Source: Spirochaetia bacterium (GTDB lineage: Bacteria; Spirochaetota; Spirochaetia; Sphaerochaetales; Sphaerochaetaceae). From it: 64,000 bases of DNA. The notes below the pieces were generated by a model that was given only the letters and a program-made list of their open reading frames with translations, was not told where the DNA came from and did not search any database. Positions 17,108 through 25,920 of the stretch are shown one piece after another (position 1 is the first letter of the stretch; each line of letters starts with the position of its first letter). The translations under genes were made by a program, and so were the position numbers. Location: NCBI GenBank assembly GCA_009930325.1, contig RZYO01000001.1, positions 1 through 64,000 of the forward strand, in the 5' to 3' direction.

Positions 17108-17240
17108 TTCTCGGAATTTCATATCTGTAGAATCTAAATCAACTGTTATTGCACAAATTACAATTCTATTGATAATTAATTCTTCTATTGTTTCTTGTTT
17201 CATCCTATGTAACCAATTTCTAGCGCTGTATTGAGTACAA
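17108..17240 (-). pseudogene. Transposase fragment (DDE type, possibly IS1380-like)
   Basis: Read on the minus strand, a short frame gives NWLHRMKQETIEELII followed by AITVDLDSTDM and then a stop. The DLDST stretch matches the first catalytic Asp region of IS4/IS1380-type transposases. No start, second or third catalytic residue is present. A related stretch occurs at about 19010-19230, on the other side of the abiE pair. Confidence 0.4.
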
Positions 17241-17350
17241 AAGATTGTAGATTATAAATTCTTGTTTCTACAATTTATAAGTTACCACTTATAAAGAATT
17301 TACAATTAATGAATATTAATTAAAAATTTATGTTATTATGATTGTTTTTT

Positions 17351-17401
17351 TTGTTGCTTTTACACGGATAATATTGTAAACTTTCCGTGTAAAAGCAACA
17401 A
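17351..17401 (+). promoter_or_regulatory. Perfect 18-bp inverted repeat upstream of abiEi (operator)
   Basis: The arms at 17351-17368 (TTGTTGCTTTTACACGGA) and 17384-17401 are exact reverse complements, separated by 15 bases containing TAATAT. It ends 17 bases before the abiEi ATG and overlaps the expected promoter. AbiEi proteins are known to repress their own operon by binding inverted repeats, so this is very likely the autoregulatory operator. It lacks a T-run and does not look like a terminator. Confidence 0.85.
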
Positions 17402-17418
17402 GATAAGGTTTATATTTT

Positions 17419-18012
17419 ATGGATTATAAGAAGAGAATAATTGATTATATGAAAGAAACTGGTGGGATGATTACTTCATCATATTGTAAGGATAATGGAA
17501 TCCCTACTATTTATTTAAACAGATTAGAAAAATCTGGCTTATTATTTAAAATAGAGAAAGGGCTATATTTAAATAATGAAGCAAATTTTGATGATTATTA
17601 TTTTTTTCAGTATCGCTTTAAGAAAACTATTTATTCATATGAAACGGCTCTCTTTTTACAAGGATTAACAGACAGACTTCCTTTAGTAAAGGATGTATCA
17701 GTTCCATATAATTATAAATTTAATGATTTAATAACGAATTTAAATGTTTATTATGTCAATAAGAATATATTCGAGTTAGGTTCAATTAAAATTAAAACTA
17801 TGTATGGTAATTTTGTGAGAGTATATTCTTTTGAAAGGATTCTGTGCGATTTTATTGCTCACAAAGATAAAATAGATATTGAAATATATTTAAAAGCAAT
17901 AAAATCATATCAAAGATATGAAAATAGAGATCTAAATAAATTATTTGAGATTGCTCAAAAAATGAAAATTGAAAAAACAGTTAGAGAAGTTATGGAGATT
18001 GCTTTTGAATAA
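17419..18012 (+). CDS. abiEi: AbiEi family type IV antitoxin
   Basis: A 197-aa antitoxin/repressor. An N-terminal winged helix (about 1-55: GMITSSYCKDNGIPTIYLNRLEKSGLL then KGLYL) is followed by the AbiEi antitoxin domain with YSYETALFLQGLTDR and the C-terminal VRVYSFERILCDFI pattern. AbiEi neutralises the nucleotidyltransferase toxin AbiEii without direct binding and represses the operon. The toxin frame opens one base after the stop. AAGG lies about 11 bases before the ATG. It is full length, unlike the relic at 9765. Confidence 0.9.
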   Translation: MDYKKRIIDYMKETGGMITSSYCKDNGIPTIYLNRLEKSGLLFKIEKGLYLNNEANFDDYYFFQYRFKKTIYSYETALFLQGLTDRLPLVKDVSVPYNYKFNDLITNLNVYYVNKNIFELGSIKIKTMYGNFVRVYSFERILCDFIAHKDKIDIEIYLKAIKSYQRYENRDLNKLFEIAQKMKIEKTVREVMEIAFE

Positions 18013-18078
18013 AATGGAGTTAATAAAAAGGTGCCATAGAGTTAGTAAAGAAAAAGGTCTACCATTTATAATCCAATT

Positions 18079-18846
18079 ATGATTTATTATTTTTTAGAAA
18101 GTATTTTAAAGGAATTGTCGAAAGGGAAATATAAAGAAAACTTTATATTTAAAGGCGGTTTTATATTATCTAATGTTGTTGGAATAAATGCAAGAAGCAC
18201 TACAGATATTGACCTTTTATATAAAGATAGTAAATTTTCTGATGAAAAAATTTTAGAAATATTAGATGATTCATTAAGCAAAAAATCTGATGACGCTCTA
18301 ACCTATATAATAAAAAATATAGAAAATATTAAAGAAGACAATCAGTACGGGGGATTTAGGGTAAAAATTCTTTGTAAATTAGAAAATATTGAACAAATTG
18401 TACATTTAGATATTGCTATAGGAGATATTGTTACACCAGGTCCAATCGATTATAATTTTAGTAGTATTTTCGGGCATGATAAAATAGAAATAAATGCTTA
18501 TCCGATTGAAACAATGATAGCCGAGAAATTACAAACTATATATAAAAGAAATTTTCTTAATAGTCGTAGTAAAGATTATTATGATTTGCATATTCTCTAT
18601 AAGTTAAAATTAAAAGAAATAGATTTTATGAATCTAAAAAATGCTTGTGAGAGGACTTTTACTTATCGAAATACAGAGTTTGATATAGTCAAAATTAAAG
18701 AATTATTAGAAAAATTAAAAGTTGACGAAACTTTTTTAAATCGCTGGAAAATTTATGCTAAGAAAAACCCATATGTAGGTGAAACAAGTTTTGAAAAAGT
18801 TATTGATGATTCATTAAGTATTGTTAATAAAATTTCTTTACTTTAA
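18079..18846 (+). CDS. abiEii: AbiEii nucleotidyltransferase toxin, N-terminus split by a frameshift
   Basis: A 255-aa nucleotidyltransferase of the AbiEii/AbiGii family. FIFKGGFIL and the STTDIDLLY motif supply the GG and DxD residues of the active site, and MIAEKLQTIY and SRSKDYYDL are further family blocks. The family normally begins about 20 residues earlier with a 'SKEKG' helix. That helix is readable at 18014-18078 (MELIKRCHRVSKEKGLPF) but in a different frame, ended by a TGA. The ancestral start was therefore probably 18014, one base after the antitoxin stop, and one nucleotide has been lost near 18075. The internal ATG at 18079 could still make a shortened protein. Its activity is uncertain. 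Confidence 0.82.
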   Translation: MIYYFLESILKELSKGKYKENFIFKGGFILSNVVGINARSTTDIDLLYKDSKFSDEKILEILDDSLSKKSDDALTYIIKNIENIKEDNQYGGFRVKILCKLENIEQIVHLDIAIGDIVTPGPIDYNFSSIFGHDKIEINAYPIETMIAEKLQTIYKRNFLNSRSKDYYDLHILYKLKLKEIDFMNLKNACERTFTYRNTEFDIVKIKELLEKLKVDETFLNRWKIYAKKNPYVGETSFEKVIDDSLSIVNKISLL

Positions 18847-19009
18847 TATTTGATTTGTTTAGGTTTAATAGAGAATTGTACATTTTTTGTATATGTTTCA
18901 TTAGAATCCCCGTTTGATTTGCAAGTAAATTTGTAGCCTTAGCTTGGACTTCCCAATAAAATAGCAAATAGATATTACTATCTCTCATGATTGAATAAAT
19001 GAATATTTT

Positions 19010-19230
19010 GCATTTAATTCACCACCCAAAAATAAGCATCAGAAATTATCTAACAACTGTAAATTCTAAGAAATATTTTACTAAAATTTCTATTACTCTA
19101 GCTCTGTTTTTTATAAACTCAAAAGTAACTGCTAAAGCAAAGTCGATAATAGTAGCTAGCAATAATTAATTCAGATACCGTTTGTTTTATGTCTTTAATA
19201 ACCAATTATGAATTTAATATTAAACAATTT
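19010..19230 (-). pseudogene. Second transposase fragment with several frame breaks
   Basis: Minus-strand translation, with frame changes, gives KQTVSELIIA (compare KQETIEELII in the fragment at 17108-17240) and, in another frame, IKNRARVIEILVKYFLEF, which resembles the C-terminal region of IS1380-type transposases. The two fragments probably derive from the same element family. They flank the abiE pair, which may have moved with them. Confidence 0.35.
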
Positions 19231-19366
19231 TAGAAAATAAATTAACCTATCATTTGTTCAGAATCTTTAAGAAAATATTATTTTCATCAATTCAAAACCA
19301 TTGACTTATCACTATTTTAATGGTGATTTATCAACTTATCAGTTGTGGCTTATTTAGTTAATAATC

Positions 19367-19446
19367 ACCATAGCGCACTAATAATTTTTAAGTTTTTACA
19401 CCATAGCGCACTTATAATTTTTAAGTTTTTACACCATAGCGCACTT
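19367..19446. repeat. 33-bp tandem repeat, about 2.4 copies
   Basis: Units start at 19367, 19400 and (partial) 19433, each beginning ACCATAGCGCACT. The first two differ by one base. The GC-containing ACCATAGCGCAC core stands out in AT-rich DNA. It lies between the abiE locus and the second ATPase/RloB pair. The function is unknown. Confidence 0.9.
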
Positions 19447-19513
19447 TTATCATTAATTTGTTATTATCAAAATAATTAATTTTTCATTAAAAGGAAGTAA
19501 AATATTGTTAATT

Positions 19514-20198
19514 CTAAGAAATAATAGTATTTATTAAATCAAATAACTCTTCTATGTTTGATCCATTTTGACACTCATTATTTTTAGATATAATAGTTCT
19601 TTTAATATACACATCTTTTTCTTTTGCATTATATGAATATATATTTGACAAGTATTTACACTTTCTCAATCGACCTATCATAACTTGATAGGAATTATCT
19701 TTAGAATTTAAATAAGTATATATTTCTTTTTTATTTTTAAATTTGTCAATATCTCTGAATTTCAAATCCTTTTTTATAAAAGTATGATAATCACCACCTT
19801 GGAAAGAAGGAATATGCAAACAAGCAATATATTCAAAATCTGGATTATTAATAATAATAAAAATTGGAATCCTCCTACTTATATTATTATTATAGCAATA
19901 TGATAATAATTCATTAAAATTGGAATTTTCGTTGGGATTCTTTTTTTAACACATCTAAATCTATTATTATAAATTTTGCAAGATAATTACTGTTTCCAGA
20001 TTCTTTTATTTTCTCTAAAAATTTAGAATATCCACCACCATGCATATTTTTGAGAATTAAAGTAATATTATCTGGTTATATTTTCCTCATATTATCAAAA
20101 TAATTAAATTCAGTATCCCCTTCACATAAAATATAAAATTTATGTGTAAATTTTTTAATTACTCTTCTCGGTCTTGATTCTACTTTATTTTTAGCCAC
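19514..20198 (-). pseudogene. Broken RloB-family gene (nonsense codon and frameshift)
   Basis: Minus-strand reading from a GTG at 20198 gives an RloB-like start (RPRRVIKKF, then FYILCEGDTEFNYF) with the CEGxTE motif. It is broken by an in-frame TAA at 20078-20076 and continues in the same frame (NMHGGGYSKFLEK, then FIIIDLDVL with the DxD motif). The frame is lost at a run of seven A (19941-19947) and resumes in another frame to a stop at 19514. Joined together, the product would be about 228 aa, normal for the family. The GTG overlaps the ATPase stop by eight bases and has GGAGGA upstream, so the ancestral pair was translationally coupled. Confidence 0.8.
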
Positions 20199-21408
20199 TA
20201 AATGTTCCTCCAAGAATACCCTTCATATAAAATTCATGAATTTTGGTTGTTTCATATCGAACATCCGGAAAATCTGCTAAACTATAAAGTTGTGAATTTA
20301 ATGTATCTATATCTTTTGATACAAAATATATTTGTTCTTTCATATATTTCTTTAAATCTAAATGTAAAGCGTTATGGGTAGTAATAATTAATTGTCCTTT
20401 ATGATTTTTACTATTTATAAAGGAAATAATTTTATCCGATAATACAGGATTTAAAACTCTATCCATTTCATCTGCAAATACTACTTTATCCTCATAGACA
20501 ACTCTAAAAATTTGTACAGCCCAAGCAAAAAATTCAATTACCCCACTTGAATCATATTCTAATACTCTTGAAAAATTTTGATTATTTTCATTATTTCTAA
20601 TAATTTTGGATTTTGTAAAAGGATGCTCTTCGTTAACTTCTAATTTAATTATTGAAGGGTCAACCATTTTTAAAATATTTAAAAACCTTGAATCTTTAAT
20701 TATTCTCTGATCATCTTCTTCTTTTTTAAAATCTTTATATAAGTTATAAGTATAAAGAATTTCATCTGCAAATAAATTATTATTAATATAATTAACAAAT
20801 TCTGAACTAAAAAGTTCTCCTAATAATGCTAGTTTATTAATAAATAATCCAATATTATTTTCTCTGATTGAGTTAGTAAAAATTGAAGAATTATATTTTG
20901 AAGTATCAAAGCCAAAGTTATAATTAATTTTAGTTTGATTATTTTCTTTAGTTAGATTCCTTATACAATCAAAAACAGTATATTCTTTTCCATAATTTGT
21001 TTTTTTCACCGATAAAACTTCTTTTTTAATACCAATATAATCGATAGTTAATGAATACAAATATAAAATATCATTAATTAAAATTTCTATATGAAAATAT
21101 TGTGAAGTATCACAGTCATCTATATTGTCTGAACAATTATTATTAAAATTTATTAAATCTTTATAGGATTTAATTCTTTCATTCGTTTTAAACATAGCTT
21201 TAAAAAAATTGATGCTTTTTATTAAGTTTGATTTTCCACCTGCATTTTCCCCAACAATAACAATAGTTTTTAATACATCTAAACCATAATTGGTTTTAGT
21301 AAAATTGTCAGGAAATCTATTCTTAACTTTATTAGCTGGAGCTAGTAATTCAAAAATACTTAACTCCTTAAATGAACAAAAATTTTTAAAATCATATCGT
21401 GTTATCAT
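20191..21408 (-). CDS. AAA family ATPase (AAA_15/OLD-like), partner of broken RloB
   Basis: About 405 aa. Walker A is GENAGGKS (53-60) in the family context TIVIVGENAGGKSNLI, Walker B is VVFADEMDRVLNP, and a switch TTHNALHLD follows. The start at 21408 (MITRYDFKNF) was chosen because AGGA lies about eight bases upstream and the family fold begins there; an earlier in-frame Met would add 27 hydrophobic residues. It is intact, although its downstream RloB partner is broken. It is only distantly similar to the ATPase at 8050-9321, so the two loci are separate acquisitions rather than a recent duplication. Confidence 0.85.
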   Translation of the reverse strand: MITRYDFKNFCSFKELSIFELLAPANKVKNRFPDNFTKTNYGLDVLKTIVIVGENAGGKSNLIKSINFFKAMFKTNERIKSYKDLINFNNNCSDNIDDCDTSQYFHIEILINDILYLYSLTIDYIGIKKEVLSVKKTNYGKEYTVFDCIRNLTKENNQTKINYNFGFDTSKYNSSIFTNSIRENNIGLFINKLALLGELFSSEFVNYINNNLFADEILYTYNLYKDFKKEEDDQRIIKDSRFLNILKMVDPSIIKLEVNEEHPFTKSKIIRNNENNQNFSRVLEYDSSGVIEFFAWAVQIFRVVYEDKVVFADEMDRVLNPVLSDKIISFINSKNHKGQLIITTHNALHLDLKKYMKEQIYFVSKDIDTLNSQLYSLADFPDVRYETTKIHEFYMKGILGGTFSG

Positions 21409-21582
21409 AAAATAATCCTCTTGCATATAAAACCAAAAAATTGTTTTAATAATCATATTATACCTTAATATAGTATATAATACCATCAATAAACCATAAT
21501 TTTGTTTTATATTAAACTAATTTAATTATATTGTGCCTATAAATTTATTATAGTATGTAAAATTCTAATAAAATCACAATTT

Positions 21583-23787
21583 CTATTCTTTAATAAACTC
21601 AGCATAATTTTTAGGAGTCATATTTAATTCTTTTTTAAAGGCTCTAATAAAACTATTTGAGCTATTGAAACCAACTTGGGAAGACAATTCTTTTGTTTTA
21701 ATATTTGGATTATTAGAAATTAATTCACAAGCTTTCTCAATCCTATATTTATTTAAAAATTCTTTAAAATTGGTATTACTTAATTTTTTAAACAAGGTAC
21801 TACAATAGGCTGTTGAAATATTACAATATTGAGCAATATCTATTAACATAATATCGTCATTATAATTCTCATATATATAATTTTTCATATTGTTAATTAG
21901 CTTATCTTCATCATTATACTCTTCATTTATTTGTGAAATTGATTCAATAATATCTTTAAAGTTATTCCTTATAATAAATAGCGTTTTTTTATCTGCCCAA
22001 TTTGAATAAAGAAATGGATAATCTAAATTTCTTCCAATTAATTCTTTTGGAGTTGTTTTTAATTCTTGAAAGACTCTAATCATAGTACCAATTAATGAAT
22101 AAATAAAATTTCTTCTAGTATCTGACGATAAATTCTTTTTAATTAAATTATCATCAACTAATTCATCAAAAATTGCTAAAGCATTAGTTTGTTTAGATAC
22201 TATTGAATAAATAAATTTATTCTCAAGTGCTAAAGGAAAGAAAAAAGAGTCCTTTTTATTAATAGTTATTAATTCGTTAGTTATTATTGTATTTTCAGAT
22301 ATTGTGTATTTATAATCTGCTAAATATTGAACTTCTTTATAACTTTTTGCGATTTGAGATATATTTTTTCTTATTTTACTTGCACTAATATATATTGTAC
22401 AAGAATTGTCAATTTCATCAAAAATTGGATTTAATAAAGCTTGAATATCTTCATTATTATTACACTGAAAAATAATAACAATAGTTTTTGATCCTGTATT
22501 TATTGCATAACAATCTCTAAAAAGAGTTTGACTTTGGATATAAAGATAAATATTATTTTTTTGAAGCTGAATATACCAGTCATTCCCCTCATAATCATTT
22601 GCAGAAGCACTTAATTCTAAATTTGCAACACAATAATTAGATAGTAATTGATCTTCATTTAGTGGACAATTTTTAAAAGGGAAACCAAAAATAAGATCTC
22701 TAAAATACTTTTGATTTTTTAACATATTTTTTTCAAATATAGCTTTTTCTAATTCTTTGTTCATATTATTTAATGTATTTATATTTTTATGAAATATTTC
22801 AAATTCATCTATATCATTATTATCATTTATTGAACATGCAAGTTTGGCAACTGTATTTTTAATTGGTTGATAAAGCTTATTTGAAATATTGTGAAATAAT
22901 AAAATAATCGCTATTGCAAAAGAACTTAAAATAAAAATAAAAACGAATAAAAATAAAAAAGATGGCGTTGCTTTATTGTATTTATAGGCAATACTGAAAG
23001 GAAAATTACCTAATTTAAATACATAAATAAATTGTCTTAAAGAATCAAATTCTTCAATAGTTTCAACATTATTCAAGTTTTCTTTCTGTATTTTTTTATA
23101 AATTGCTAAATCAGCTTTTTCGTCTTCTTTGTCTGAATTTGCTAAAATTCCTTCTTTATTAAAAATGAAGAAATTTTCATTTTCACCAATTATTGAAGTA
23201 ATTGGGATATCATAAATAAATACAGGCTTGTATTTTTTACCAAAATCAATTGAAATATAATATAAACTGTCTAATTTATTATTTACATAAATAGGAAATA
23301 TTAAGGGTGCTTTATTATCTGCAAAATATAATAAAGTATCATCCCACATTTTTTGTGTAAAATTTGAAAAAGTCTTTTTAAAAAAATCGCTTTTTGAAAA
23401 AGTTCCCTCATTATTTACAATTAAACTTTCTTGATCATTTAATGTTACAGATACTTGATAATATACTGTATTTAATTGGTTTCCATATTTGCAAATTTCT
23501 TTATACAATTGCAATAAATAATAATAATCTTTTTTACTTGGATATACATTTGCCCACTCTCGAGCAATACCTGTTTCATTTATTACTGAAGTTGAACTAA
23601 GAATAAGTGATAGAGAATTTTTTATTGTTGAATCTTTTGAAATTAAAGAATTTCTTAAATTTTTATTATTATTTTGATTTATATATGTATAGTTAAAGAG
23701 ACTAGAAAAAATAGTAACTATTAAAATAAATGAAATAGCTAAGATATAAAAAATTTTGTTTAATTTTTTTTGATAAGTCCCTTTCAT
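21583..23787 (-). CDS. Membrane-anchored AraC-type regulator of the glycosaminoglycan operon
   Basis: A 734-aa one-component regulator. It has a membrane segment at about 10-33, an extracytoplasmic Cache-like sensor region to about 280, a second membrane segment (SFLFLFVFIFILSSFAIAII, about 277-297), a cytoplasmic linker, and a C-terminal AraC domain (about 635-734) with two helix-turn-helix units (MLIDIAQYCNISTAYCSTLFKK and TKELSSQVGFNSSNSFIRAFKK). This layout is common beside LplB/YtcP transporters. It is transcribed divergently from the operon at 24040-33350 and probably activates it when an extracellular oligosaccharide is sensed. Confidence 0.9.
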   Translation of the reverse strand: MKGTYQKKLNKIFYILAISFILIVTIFSSLFNYTYINQNNNKNLRNSLISKDSTIKNSLSLILSSTSVINETGIAREWANVYPSKKDYYYLLQLYKEICKYGNQLNTVYYQVSVTLNDQESLIVNNEGTFSKSDFFKKTFSNFTQKMWDDTLLYFADNKAPLIFPIYVNNKLDSLYYISIDFGKKYKPVFIYDIPITSIIGENENFFIFNKEGILANSDKEDEKADLAIYKKIQKENLNNVETIEEFDSLRQFIYVFKLGNFPFSIAYKYNKATPSFLFLFVFIFILSSFAIAIILLFHNISNKLYQPIKNTVAKLACSINDNNDIDEFEIFHKNINTLNNMNKELEKAIFEKNMLKNQKYFRDLIFGFPFKNCPLNEDQLLSNYCVANLELSASANDYEGNDWYIQLQKNNIYLYIQSQTLFRDCYAINTGSKTIVIIFQCNNNEDIQALLNPIFDEIDNSCTIYISASKIRKNISQIAKSYKEVQYLADYKYTISENTIITNELITINKKDSFFFPLALENKFIYSIVSKQTNALAIFDELVDDNLIKKNLSSDTRRNFIYSLIGTMIRVFQELKTTPKELIGRNLDYPFLYSNWADKKTLFIIRNNFKDIIESISQINEEYNDEDKLINNMKNYIYENYNDDIMLIDIAQYCNISTAYCSTLFKKLSNTNFKEFLNKYRIEKACELISNNPNIKTKELSSQVGFNSSNSFIRAFKKELNMTPKNYAEFIKE

Positions 23788-24039
23788 ATTACAACCCCTT
23801 ATATTCTCTATATTATTAATTAAAAATTTAAATAAATAAAGAAAATTTAAAAATATACATTATTTTAAACAAAAACACCTTATTTTGTTAAATTTTTGTA
23901 GATATTTAAAGAATTGTACATGTTTTATTAATTGAATGGAGTTAAAAAAATAGGTATAAATCAAACAAATTGAATATATACAATAATATGAATGTCATTT
24001 TATTGTAAGTGTAGATGAACTTCAGGAGGTTTTCTTTTT
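23788..24039. promoter_or_regulatory. Divergent promoter region of the glycosaminoglycan locus
   Basis: This 252-base gap separates the leftward AraC-type gene from the rightward transporter operon, so both promoters lie here. A good CAGGAGG ribosome-binding site precedes the ATG at 24040 by about ten bases. I cannot define the operator with confidence. Confidence 0.5.
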
Positions 24040-24981
24040 ATGAAAGGAAAAACTAATTTTCTTAATCCAAAACAATCTACACGATTTATAAAAGCCATGG
24101 GAAGAGATTGGGATTTATACCTATTATTGATTCCAGGTTTTATCTGGTTTATAATGTTTTGTTATGTACCTATGATTGGCTTAAGAACAGCTTTCTATGA
24201 TTACAATGTTTTTAAAGGTCTTTCAGGTAGTAAATTTGTAGGTCTTGCAAATTTTAAAGAATTTTGTAGCGGACCTGATTTTGTGAGAACCATAAAAAAC
24301 ACTTTTATGATAGCACTTTATCAATTAATTTTTTGTTTTCCAATTCCAATTATTTTAGCTATTGCTATTACTGAAATGAAAAATAAATTTGTCAGTAGGC
24401 TCACTCAAACAGTAACCTTTCTCCCTCATTTTATATCAGTTGTTGTTGTTTGTGGACTTGTTGTAAATTTTCTATCTCCCAGCCAAGGAATTGTGAATAT
24501 TATTCTAAAAAAATTAGGACATGAACCTATTTATTTTATGGTATTACCTCAATATTTTAGAGGAGTATATACTTCAATGAGCTTATGGCAAAATGCAGGG
24601 TTTAATGCAATTGTCTACATAGCAGCTTTAGTGGGGATAGATCCTCAATTATATGAAGCGGCCATTGTTGATGGTGCGGGGAAATGGAAAAGAATAACTA
24701 ATGTTACTATTCCTAGCATAATGCCTACTATTGTAACAATGTTAGTTCTTCAAATGGGAAAAATGGTCAAAGTTGGATATGAATCAATAATTCTTTTATA
24801 TAAACCGACAACTTATGCAACTGCGGATGTAATTTCAACTTATGCTTATAGAACTGGTATTTGTAATAGAAACTATGGACTTGCTACAACAGCAGGTTTA
24901 TTTGAAGCTATTATTGCTTTGATAATGGTTGTTGGGGCAAATAGATTAAGTCGAAAAGTAACAGAATCAACTATTTGGTAG
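24040..24981 (+). CDS. ABC transporter permease, LplB type
   Basis: A 313-aa inner-membrane permease of the LplB family. It has a first membrane segment at about 30-50 (LYLLLIPGFIWFIMFCYVP), several more up to residue 300, and the EAA loop YEAAIVDGAGKWKRITNVTIP that contacts the ATPase. It forms a heterodimer with the next gene product. No ATPase gene lies in the operon; LplB/YtcP-type importers commonly borrow a shared MsmX-like ATPase. Confidence 0.92.
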   Translation: MKGKTNFLNPKQSTRFIKAMGRDWDLYLLLIPGFIWFIMFCYVPMIGLRTAFYDYNVFKGLSGSKFVGLANFKEFCSGPDFVRTIKNTFMIALYQLIFCFPIPIILAIAITEMKNKFVSRLTQTVTFLPHFISVVVVCGLVVNFLSPSQGIVNIILKKLGHEPIYFMVLPQYFRGVYTSMSLWQNAGFNAIVYIAALVGIDPQLYEAAIVDGAGKWKRITNVTIPSIMPTIVTMLVLQMGKMVKVGYESIILLYKPTTYATADVISTYAYRTGICNRNYGLATTAGLFEAIIALIMVVGANRLSRKVTESTIW

Positions 24982-24990
24982 GAGACCCTC

Positions 24991-25884
24991 ATGCAAGAAC
25001 AAACAAACAGATTAATTGAAAGTCGTGGAGAAAAAATATTTAATAGTCTAATGATTATCATTGGTATAATTATTTGTATAATAACCTTCTACCCAATTTA
25101 TTATACATTTATTGCATCAATAAGTAAGCCTTTATATGTATCAAATGGTAGTGTAACATTTTTACCTCATGGAATTAATTTTGAAAGCTATAAAGTTGCA
25201 ATAACAGATAAAGCAATTTGGATTGCTTTTACAAACACTTTATTTTATACGATATTTGGAGTTACTGTTAATTTACTTTTCACAATGACAATGGCATATG
25301 CACTTTCTAAAAAGCGTTTATTTTTAAGAAAACAACTCACATTATTTACAGTATTTACAATGTGGTTTTCTGCAGGGATAATTCCATTGTTTATTGCTTT
25401 TAAAGATTATGGACTATTGAATACAAGAACTTCTATTATATTTGGATTTGCAATTAATACTTACAATTTAATCATCTTAAAAAGTTTTTTTGAACAAGTA
25501 CCAAACTCATTAGAAGAAGCAGCTTTTATGGATGGCGCAAGCAACATAAGAATACTCTTCAGTATTTATTTACCTCTATCAAAACCTGCTTTAGCAACTA
25601 TTGGAATGTTTTATGCAGTAAATAGATGGAATGGATATTTCTGGGCTATGAACTTAATTAGAGATGATAATAAAATGCCACTGCAAGTATTATTGAAAAA
25701 ATTGATTGTTGATAGAGTTGCCAATGAAACAGAAGCTGCAATTATTACATCACAAAGTATGAGCTCTCCTCTAACAATAATATATGCAATTATAATTATT
25801 GCGATTATTCCAATGATGATAGCTTACCCCTTTATACAAAAATACTTCAAATCAGGATTAACAATTGGAGCCGTAAAAGGTTAA
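24991..25884 (+). CDS. ABC transporter permease, YtcP/LplC type
   Basis: A 297-aa partner permease with six predicted membrane segments and the EAA loop EEAAFMDGASNIRILFSIYLPL. AGGAG lies just before the ATG, nine bases after the LplB stop. The family imports complex oligosaccharides such as rhamnogalacturonan or glycosaminoglycan fragments. The downstream lyase and sulfatases favour the latter here. Confidence 0.92.
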   Translation: MQEQTNRLIESRGEKIFNSLMIIIGIIICIITFYPIYYTFIASISKPLYVSNGSVTFLPHGINFESYKVAITDKAIWIAFTNTLFYTIFGVTVNLLFTMTMAYALSKKRLFLRKQLTLFTVFTMWFSAGIIPLFIAFKDYGLLNTRTSIIFGFAINTYNLIILKSFFEQVPNSLEEAAFMDGASNIRILFSIYLPLSKPALATIGMFYAVNRWNGYFWAMNLIRDDNKMPLQVLLKKLIVDRVANETEAAIITSQSMSSPLTIIYAIIIIAIIPMMIAYPFIQKYFKSGLTIGAVKG

Positions 25885-25920
25885 TTAAAAAATAAATAAT
25901 ATATATAAAAGGAGAAAAAA

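Larger units (their letters stand above)
17014..17418. other. Intergenic stretch with transposase relic and abiE promoter region
   Basis: The left part (about 17108-17240) holds a decayed transposase fragment on the minus strand. The right part carries the long inverted repeat at 17351-17401 that precedes abiEi. Confidence 0.6.
18847..19513. other. 667-base stretch with decayed transposase and 33-bp repeats
   Basis: No intact gene is present. The left two-thirds contain a decayed transposase on the minus strand (about 19010-19230). The right third contains the 33-bp repeat at 19367-19446. The remainder is AT-rich with nothing recognised. Confidence 0.6.
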
